Shown: one piece after another, positions 56,206-64,000 of the stretch | Numbering within the stretch: the stretch's first letter is position 1 | Layout: each line of letters starts with the position of its first letter | Assembly: GCA_010909165.1 (NCBI GenBank) | Contig: VJWM01000235.1 | Coordinates: 124,001 to 188,000, forward strand | DNA length: 64,000 nt | Direction: 5' to 3' | Origin: Anthoceros angustus | Taxonomy: Eukaryota > Streptophyta > Anthocerotopsida > Anthocerotales > Anthocerotaceae | Notes under the pieces: model-generated | What the model saw: the letters and a program-made list of their open reading frames with translations, nothing else | Databases searched by the model: none | What the model was told of the DNA's origin: nothing | Translations under genes and position numbers: made by a program

Positions 56206-58250
56206 CTTTGTCCAGCTTACCCCCTTACCAACTATGATAACATAATGGGCAACTACTGTACGTCCTACAACATATTGCCAAACACCATAACACCATGGTG
56301 TGTGTCTGCAGAAACTTTCACATGGCCTTCAACCCATCACAAGGTACACAACCTCCTACACCTACATTCCGTCAGACAGTGACCAAAAGTAACTAAATTG
56401 AACAGAGGCTGGAGCTAAAACCAAGGAGAACGATATTCTGCAGTCGTGCTTCCATGATCTTGAGTCAAGAATCCACCCACAGCTGTGTTCACAGATTCAA
56501 GGACTCTGGACATCCACGTCCAGTCTCTCAGTTCAGACGATCTGTCCTCCAAGGAAGGGGAGGGAAGCCTTGACCACAATTTGCCAGCTGGGCCTTCTCT
56601 CAGGGTGATTCCTGTCAACGTGCATTAAGAAAGTTAGAGAGGGAAGCATACACGTCCAAAAATTCCTTGGCAATCAATGGTCGATCACACAGGTCCACCC
56701 ACAGCATGGACAAATTCTAGCATCTATGTCACTAGTCTGCTTTATATACTGTTCATGCTGATTGCAGGAAGCAATCCCAGGACAGTGGGGCAGCGCGCTC
56801 AAAGATTTCTTTAGGGAATACTGAACTAACCTACATCAAAATAGCAAACACATTCAATTTGTGATCGGCGCCCAAAAGCCACGGTCATAAGCATGGAAGG
56901 ACCCTAAATCTGACCGTTAAGCACTTCTCACTCTCACTCAACAGAAGCCATCCCAACAGAGAACACGAGGCGTGGTAGGATGGTAAAGAGTCAACCAAGG
57001 TACGTCACATAACGATACACAACGCGAGGCAACTGCACCTCAATGAACCCAACCTAGAGGGGGCAAACAGCGGCCTTTACATGTGGGATAGTGCGGGGAC
57101 TGGAAGCAATCGGGAAAAAGTCACCAATAGCTACAGGTGTAAGTCATGAGCAGAAGATCTAGATACGGAGGAGCAGGGGAGCAGATGAGGCGAAAGGAAT
57201 TCCTTACAAACAAGGATGCAGAGATCAAGGTAATACCTGGCAGCAGTAGGCAGGACGGTCAGCGGGAGAGACTCAAGAGTAGTTGATATGCGTCAGGTGA
57301 GGCTGGTAGGAAGTCAGTCGCTGGAGACGGTCCTAGGGATGGAGCAGTAAGAAACACAAGGAAAGGTGCAATCGGCAGAGAAGAGAAAGGATGCACCTTC
57401 AGTCAGCTCCGAAGAGATGCAAGCAGCATTCTCCAGCCCAGCGGTGGCCTTACACTAGAGTGAATTGGGACGGTGAGGACAGCAGGGTGAGCAAGAGGAC
57501 AGGCCGGTGACAGTCGCAGAGGCCGCGGCCCGGGGACAGGATCTGCGCGCACACGGGTGTCAGCAGGTGAATGGACGCCTTAAAAGCGACAATGGTGGTC
57601 GGGTGCGAGTTAAGCATCCGTGGCAGCATCCCGCATCTTGCAGAGCGGAAGCAAGTCCAATTCCAGCCCCACCGAATTGCACTGCATCCCCCAGCCAATC
57701 CCAACCCGCACGCTGCACCATCCCCGCCATGCGCACATGGCACAAAACCCAGAGAGGAGCAATTCGGGCCATTTACCAATATTCCGCAATCCTGGTGCTC
57801 CAATCTCCAAGCTCCGGCAGCACCTCCCGCGAGATCCACCCGACCTGAATCCTTGTTCGCCTTCCGAAGAAAACGCACTTGGCACACGGAATGGCTCCCT
57901 GGCTCCGTTGCAGCGGCAGCAGCGTCGCAGCCCCAGCAGCAGCAGCAACGCGGGAGCAGCAGGCAGCAGAGGCGATAGCAGAGGGCCTAAACCCACCCAA
58001 GCTGCCAAATCCACCAAAATTAAAGCAGAGAGTGCGCGGCCGCAGAGGGCCTAGTGGGCCGGCACGCGCTCCCCGGGGGACCTGAATCCTGCACGCACTC
58101 GGCTCGGCCCGCCGTGGCCAGAATCGTGGAGCAGCAGAGAAGCAGGGGTTATGATCCGAGGCCACGCCTGTGAATGCGGCCCGCTGCCGCTCCTTGACGC
58201 ATTTTTAGTCGTTACCTGCTGCCTTGCTTAGATGCTGGTGCAGGGTTTGG
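56206..58250 (-). promoter_or_regulatory. Presumed HAC leader and promoter region
   Basis: No coding signature is convincing here. On the minus strand, a good donor-like CAG|GTATTA at about 57,240 suggests a 5'-UTR intron ending before the start codon at 56,205. The stretch 57,450-58,200 is GC-rich with CAG/CTG runs (about 57,915-57,980), as expected of a leader exon or promoter. Overlapping open frames on both strands are a by-product of that composition. The transcription start was not located. Confidence 0.35.
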
Positions 58251-58499
58251 GCGAATGGTCATGTGCTCAGGGCACCCCCCATGTTGCTGCGTCTCAGACC
58301 AGCAAGCAAGAGAGCAACCAGCAGCCAGGGAAGAGAAGACAAGAGCCAGCCAAACAGACAGAGGGAGAGCCCCAAACTCAGCTTCTGCTCATTTTATAAA
58401 TAACCCCGCTCCGTCTAGCTGGAAAACCCCTCTTTGCACCCCAACAACACCTCATGCTACCCGGCTACAAATAGCTAACCATGACACATAGGTATATAG

Positions 58500-60750
58500 C
58501 AGCTACATCCCCATTAGCTCATTTAGCTCTAGCATACACACTGGATTGAAGATTAGGTCAGCGTTATCCTGCTTGCAACTAAGATCATTATAATTCTATA
58601 TATTATTTTTATAATTAAAAAATTAATCAATATTAGAACATGCAATATTCTAACAGTATAAAATATATTCCTATTACAGCAATATGTCTCACTTCAACTG
58701 TCGAAACTACATTAAGTCTCCATGTCGCCTACCATTCTTAAGGAGATTGTATGGACCAAAAAGTCTTCTCTCCACTTGCCGTTAGCTCCTTAGCTATTAT
58801 TATATATGGATCTCAAAAGTACAATAAAGAGTGCCATGTAATTGGATGACGGAGTTCAACAACTATGGCCAACATACACTTCTCTCTTTTCTAAGCTCTC
58901 CTCAACACCAGACATGATGGAGGCTCGAGAAATCCTAGGTGCTTAGATTGATTACCAGCTTTTCATTAGCCTGCTCCTACCTTGTCGATCCACAACTAAG
59001 AACCAAGCAAAGGATAGTTCGCCCAAAACTAGGGTGAAAAAATCCTTTTTTTTTTAACTATTGATCAATTAGTTAACAGTGAGTGGATCCATCCTCCCCT
59101 CCTTTTTCTCGTTGCAATCCTTCATCAATGAGGTACCATTTGTTTGGCATGTGCAGTAGATCCGTGCAACGCTGGTTTGATTTTTGTTGATTATGGTGAT
59201 CTACATATGTGACTTATAATACAAGCGTAGTTTGAAGATAAATTATTCTATTTATTCCACTTATTATATATGGGTTGTTGTACCATCTCCCCTAGCTTGA
59301 GATTTCAATGAGTGTTTCATAATTTTCTCTTGACTTAGAGTGATATCCAATATTTTGGCAATTTTAGCAAACATTTGCTTAGTCTCATAGGCATAAATCT
59401 CCGGATCTATCTTAGAATGAATAATGAAATAAACTCCCAAAGCACATATTTTTAGCATATATTTTTTGAAGAACAAAATCTTTGATCTTATTTGAAAAAT
59501 TAGCACTTTGAAACACTCATAAAAAATAATAACATCTCAATTCTGAATATGGTTTTCCAACCATTTTGAAGGTCTTTCTTGCACTATGAATTAAATAAAA
59601 CTATCCCAATCACCTAGGTTTAATATTTATTATCATAATATAAATAAACTAACTCAAAAGAATAAAATTAAAAAAATAAATTTTTACGCATTAAAATGTA
59701 AATGTGGATACAACCTCTAGGAATAAGATGTAGTTAAGCTCCAAAACGAAGTGCAGACACTATTTTCTTTCACGTTTAGTATTTTAGCACACCATCACTT
59801 CACTATCGTCCTCCACTCCCTCCTTTTTGGTAGTTAGGGTTTTTCCTATGCATTTTTGTGTATTGAATAAAAGCGCCTCACCTTTAATTCAAGATTTATA
59901 AATTCCTTAGCAATTTAAGTATATGATGTGTGCATTATGCGGTCATGGCATGTTGATATGAAATTAAACCTGGTTTCTCAATTTCTCCATGTATTTGATG
60001 CTGCGTTTTAACCAAATTTAGTTACCACTAAAAACTATAATGATATTTTTCTGTACTAAATAAAATTTCTTACACATCATATACAATTCCTAAATAGGTT
60101 AGAATGTTTATTCTTTTCTCTAGAAAGAAGAGAATATTATGAATATGATCTTATAATATAAATCTATGTTTATTTTATTTAACCCTCCAGGTTGGGCGGC
60201 GAAGGGATGTGCGACGCTAAGGTCCATAAGTACTGTCCTATGTAGGATGGCCACACCTTTGCCCCTTTTGCCATCGAGACTCACGGAGCCATGAGCAAGG
60301 ATTTCTCTAGGTTCGTCAAGGCCTGCGCCAAGGCTTATCATAGCCGCAAGAATGAGGTTGGCCTCCCCTTTCTTGTATTGTTGCTTTCTTTCGGCATAGG
60401 GTTTCCATCGCTCTGCAGAGAGCGTTGGCCAACACAATACAATGTACAGAGCGAGGGAGATGAAGCTTTTTTAATACTGGTGGTAAGCAGGCCTTTTCAC
60501 ATCCCTGACCACGAAGTTCTTCAGGCAGTTGGTAGTTTTGAAATGCATATCATCGTGGGGCTAGTCCCCATGGTGCCCTTCTTTGGATTTTTCCCATTTT
60601 GTTTTTGGGGTGGATGGGTTTTTCCCAATCTTTTTTTTAATAAAGTCTTATTTTATTTTATCTCAACTCAAGTTTGAATGGAACAAGAAAACTTGTACTA
60701 TTGGCAAGTACTTGCGCGAAAGTTTGTGGTAATGGGAGGCTAGTGGCCGG
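58500..60750. other. AT-rich intergenic DNA, no gene recognised
   Basis: Mostly A and T rich with homopolymer runs. A more GC-balanced patch at about 60,190-60,580 has plus- and minus-strand frames of 105-128 codons without any recognised domain. It may be a fragment of a mobile element. Confidence 0.5.
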
Positions 60751-60839
60751 CAGGCATTTCGAGCTTGGTGGGGGGATCACGGCCGGCCTTGCTGGCTGGG
60801 CCTGGGGAGAAGGTGTTCCCCGGGAGGAGGGTGGAGCAG

Positions 60840-62150
60840 CAGCCGGTGAAAGGGCAGTGGCGGATGCGCAGGAGCCAGCAGGCGATGGAAGCATGGCGGT
60901 TCCAGGCGGGAATTGACTTGGTGGCCAGTGCGATTCACGGGCTGGTTGTGGGTGTGGGAGGGGGCCTACCCTGCACCGTGATGGAGTGCGGGGATGTGGT
61001 GCACCGAAGCACCTTGCCGTCGCAGGGGTTTCAGGTGACCGCCCCGGGGGTGCTGCTGTCGCTGCTGCAGCGGCTCAGGATCTGCGACTGGGCAAGAGGG
61101 AGCCTTCGGGACGGTGTTCAAGGCATCCGTGGTGGGTGAGGGGGCTGAGGAGCTCATTGTGAAGAAGGCGAGCGAGTATGGTTCCGTGGAGGTGTGGAGG
61201 ACCCAGCGGGTGCACAGGGCCTGTCCCGACAGCTGCGCCGAGTTCGTGCACGGCTTTGCGGACAGCTCCGACCAGGGCAGGGGTTTGATCAGCATGATCA
61301 TGCGCGTCATTTTGCGCCAGATCGTGCTGGCCATCGGCCAGTTGCACAAGACGGGAATCGATGTTCCGGGACATCAAGCCCCAGAACATCATCTTCTCCC
61401 TGGGCTCCAACCGCTTTAAGATTATCGACTTGGGCGCTGCTGCGGATTTGCGGGTGGGCATCAACTACGTGCCCAAGGAGTTCCTGCTGGATCCCCGCTA
61501 CGCCGCTCGGGAGCAGTACATCATGAGCACGCAGACCTCGTCTGCTCCGCCAGCCCCCGTGGCCACCTTCCTGGCGCCTGTCTCGTGGCAGACGAATCTC
61601 TGCAGAAATATCAGCCCCGCGCTGTAGACTGTTCCCAAACATCAGGTCCGACACCGGCCTCATTGCTTTCAACAGACAGCTCAAGCGCTGCGAGTACGAC
61701 CTGGAAGCGTAGATGGAGATGGCGGGGAAGCGGGCATCTGCGCATGTGCAGAAAGGGCTGGAGATCATGAGCCTGGACGGCGGACTGGGATGGGAACTGG
61801 TGTAGGAGATGATCTGCTTCAAGGGCAGGCAACGCATGAGCGCCAAGGAGGCTCTGGCGCACCCCTATCTCGAAACGGCTGGGCTGCTGCCCACCTCATT
61901 TTCGCAGCGACTGCGAATCAAGCTCCTGCGCGCTGGCGACGAGGAGGAGAGCGTGTTTTCCCGGTGGGTTCAAAGCCTCATGGCCAAGGCCGGAACCAGA
62001 ACTGTTGGGGGCTTCACCGAAGCCCAGTTGCAGGAGCTGGTGAAGCAGTCACCTAATGAGGCCACACCGCCTCGCAATGCCTGGGCCTCTCTTCTGCGTT
62101 GTAAGAGGCAGGTTACGCGTACTGTAGATGCAACAGTGGACGACCTTCGC
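60840..62150 (+). pseudogene. STN7-like thylakoid protein kinase pseudogene
   Basis: Decayed copy of the plastid state-transition kinase STN7, which phosphorylates light-harvesting complex II. Recognisable in order: the lumenal cysteine pair region (GLPCTVMECGDVVHRSTLPS and VTAPGV, about 60,962-61,052), a Gly-loop and Lys region (ELIVKKASEYGSVEVW, about 61,150), [14 protein letters not shown] then [40 protein letters not shown] (about 61,370-61,530), RQLKRCEYDLEA, and the C-terminal end (QRMSAKEALAHPYLETAGLL, MAKAGTRTVGGFTEAQLQEL). It lacks about 60 residues before the catalytic loop and about 25 after the activation segment, has His to Phe in HRD and Pro to Arg in APE, needs at least three frames, and has TAG stops where Trp is expected. 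No introns are visible, so it may be a processed pseudogene. Not functional. Confidence 0.85.
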
Positions 62151-62497
62151 AACGCGAAAAGGTTCCCCTTCTCCCTTCTGGTGGTCCTGACTGCCAACTC
62201 ACTCTGTTGCGCGGCATTGCAATGGGTTGCGTTCCTGTACACTGGTACAACAAACTTCGATTTCTGTGTGTTACATGCTGATCCACCTCCTGGTTCCGGA
62301 GGCGGAAAAGGCTTGTCATTGACCTTCACACCCGACATGTGAGATTCGTGCGGCTTCCATGAATTGGAAGAAACGTATCAAGTACGTCCCCTGACGTGCC
62401 TTTCCTGACACATATCTGCTCCAGATATGAAGATCTCGTTGCGCAAGGACTGAATTTCGAGCTTCACAAGCATCTACTAGGGGAAACAACAAGTGGT

Positions 62498-63290
62498 CTA
62501 CCTGATACAAGTGGAAAACCACAAAACTTCGTTCAGATTCTCCAGCTTTGCCTTCTCTCTGTCCTTGGGATAAGTGAAGTACAAAAGGTTAACCATGAGA
62601 ATCACAAGGAGGAAGGGGAATGTGATCATGGAAAATAGCCCCTTTGCCAGAGCCCGAGCATTGCCCAGGTCGGGAGTGAGCGAGGACTCGTCAAAAACAT
62701 GTCCAAAAAAGCCGCTATGCACGAAGACCTACCAGTGGCGTCCCAGCTGCTGCTATGGACTTCTCTAGGGTCAAGTCAATAGCATACACAGTGGTGTGCC
62801 GATCAGTGGGCACTATTTCCGCAAATATGGGCCAGTTAGTGGCTGGTGAGTTCCAGGACATGAAAAAACCCAGGGGAAAAAGAATGCTCGAGCCCGTAGA
62901 GCCATCCGTAAATGACTCTCTGCGGCACAACAAGCAGCAAAAGGCGGACAAGGGGATGCCAGACCCGGCATTGTACTCACGTGAGCATAAGATACGACCC
63001 GCGTTTGGGGCTATGCGTGAATATAAATCTACCAGCCAGCCTCCTAAGACGGAACCGAACATATTGCCTATGGACAAAAGAGCAACCAGAAGAGCGGCCG
63101 AACCATGACCAAATCCCAGCCGTTCCAGCCAAAGAGTGAAGAATGCCATGGCATTCCAAGGAACCGGCCCAACTCCTTGGCCTACAATAACTTGGAACGT
63201 AGGGACTTTCAGGACTTTTCTTGTGCCCTTCCATAACTCCTTCAACTGTAACTTGTAATGAGCTGTCAAGGAGGCATACATTGGTCCTGC
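62498..63290 (-). pseudogene. MFS transporter pseudogene (plant UNE2-like), C-terminal half
   Basis: Matches the second half of plant major-facilitator proteins like Arabidopsis At1g78130. From 63,250 downward: LKELWKGTRKVLKVPTFQVI, VGQGVGPVPWNAMAFFTLWL, LLSIGNMFGSVLGGWLVDLY, FPLGFFMSWNSPATNWPIFA, EIVPTDRHTTVYAIDLTLEK, IAAAGTPLVGL. A premature TAG at 62,717-62,715 and a frameshift by the six-T run next to it separate this from the end, FGHVFDESSLTPDLGNARAL, GLFSMITFPFLLVILMVNLL and YFTYPKDREKAKLE (to 62,498). The first six membrane segments are missing upstream. Intronless and broken, so taken as a pseudogene. Confidence 0.85.
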
Positions 63291-63518
63291 CAGTCCCTTA
63301 CAGCGGAGGAGTTTTGGGACGTGGATATATGCATCTAGATTCCTGTGTTCGCAGAAGTACAGAAGCTTCCGGGCTACCTCGATTGGTTGCTACCTCCTGC
63401 ACAACTGCTGCAACCTCCCTCCCGAAAAATCCCAGGAAAAATCGCCTGTACAAGTCCTTCCCAAACCTGACACTTTCCACATAGGTTGATGGGTTGCGGC
63501 AGCTCTGGGCCATGCGAA

Positions 63519-63917
63519 CTAAGGAAGCTGTATGGCACGTCTCGCTGCTCGATAGAGCATATCCTCCACGGGACTGAGAGATGAGTCGCAACACCTCTGC
63601 CGACAGGCGCAAGCTGCTGGACCAAGAACATGAGAGAGCTCCAACTCAGAAATGTTAATCGTGACTGTGGGCGCCGTTCTCGCCCAGTACCTGAAGTCGT
63701 TTTCATCTGGCTTATAGAAGAACTTTCGACCAGAGCTGTCAGTGCCCTTGGTGACATCAAAAACATATTCTAGCATGCCCCTACAATGTAGGAATTCGCT
63801 GATTTCAGCAGTGCCAGTCAGTCTCCAGTCTTTTTGTTGTAAACTTGCAAACTTTTGTTCTACCCTTGCCAAAGTAATCTGGAGTTGTTAAACCTTGTCG
63901 TTCAGGTCCTCTTCCAT
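63519..63917 (-). pseudogene. Unrecognised broken reading frame at the right edge
   Basis: From an ATG at 63,917 the frame reads MEEDLNDKV, hits TAA at 63,890-63,888, and continues in the same frame QLQITLARVEQKFASLQQKD, WRLTGTAEISEFLHCRGMLE, YVFDVTKGTDSSGRKFFYKP, DENDFRYWARTAPTVTINIS, ELELSHVL before composition changes. It has the look of a real protein, with a coiled-coil start and a compact domain, but I do not recognise the family. The stop suggests a pseudogene, like its neighbours, though an upstream exon outside the window or a small unmodelled intron could also explain it. The stretch 63,298-63,518 between this and the MFS relic has no recognised coding content. Confidence 0.4.
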
Positions 63918-64000
63918 GGAGTTAGCTCAACAAAATCAGCAAACCACACATCCACACATGTTAGTACAAACCCTAAGCCTGGACCAACCACTTACAGTCC

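Noticed and set aside
57571-58085. Gln/Ala/Pro-rich open frames on both strands near the HAC promoter
   Set aside because: They overlap in several frames over CAG/GC-rich DNA and have no domain; more likely leader or promoter sequence.
60120-60677. Possible small gene on either strand
   Set aside because: Frames of 105-128 codons lack any recognised motif, and the flanks are AT-rich; at most a mobile-element fragment.
1-64000. tRNA and rRNA genes, bacterial-type operons, terminators or riboswitches
   Set aside because: I looked for cloverleaf-like and conserved rRNA cores and saw none; gene structure with introns is eukaryotic.

Overview
The window is nuclear DNA of a plant, most likely a non-seed plant such as a bryophyte or lycophyte. 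The reasons are plant-specific gene families (a HAC-type p300/CBP acetyltransferase with two ZZ fingers, PRP40C, an STN7 thylakoid kinase relic, a plant SAC1-type phosphatase), GT-AG introns mostly of 60-650 bp, and Ty3/gypsy, Ty1/copia and CACTA debris. The species cannot be named from the sequence alone.

Region 1 to about 31.3 kb is a transposon graveyard. A minus-strand Ty3/gypsy element (1-18,142, running off the left edge) is split inside its reverse transcriptase by a younger plus-strand relative (5,062-14,158) with two LTRs of about 1.65 kb, a primer-binding site and a polypurine tract. After these come a GC-rich coiled-coil ORF relic with a possible LTR (18.2-21.3 kb), a Ty1/copia pol relic (21.4-23.2 kb), and a family of about 610-bp LTRs (24.3-31.3 kb). 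One of those LTRs is itself split by a 4.4-kb gag/protease-like insertion. A CACTA (TNP2) transposase relic lies at 31.5-32.0 kb. No intact transposon gene remains.

Region 33.7-56.2 kb holds the four apparently functional genes. They are an intronless SAC-domain phosphoinositide phosphatase (+, 890 aa); a convergent SpoU/TrmH-type methyltransferase gene (-, 5 exons, 687 aa as modelled) whose first exon carries a transposase-like helix-turn-helix region; PRP40C, with two WW and five FF domains (-, 13 exons, 1,001 aa); and a HAC histone acetyltransferase (-, 15 coding exons, 1,883 aa). Every splice model below was built by hand and keeps reading phase across all junctions. PRP40C ends only 289 bp upstream of the methyltransferase start.

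Region 56.2-64.0 kb is the presumed HAC leader and promoter, an AT-rich stretch without genes, and then a cluster of broken genes: an STN7-like kinase (+), the C-terminal half of a plant MFS transporter (-), and an unrecognised interrupted reading frame at the right edge (-).

The functional genes do not form a pathway. They are housekeeping genes for membrane lipid signalling, RNA modification, splicing/transcription coupling and chromatin acetylation. The most unusual items are the HTH-SpoU fusion with substituted catalytic-site residues, the intronless SAC gene, and the opposed nested retrotransposons.
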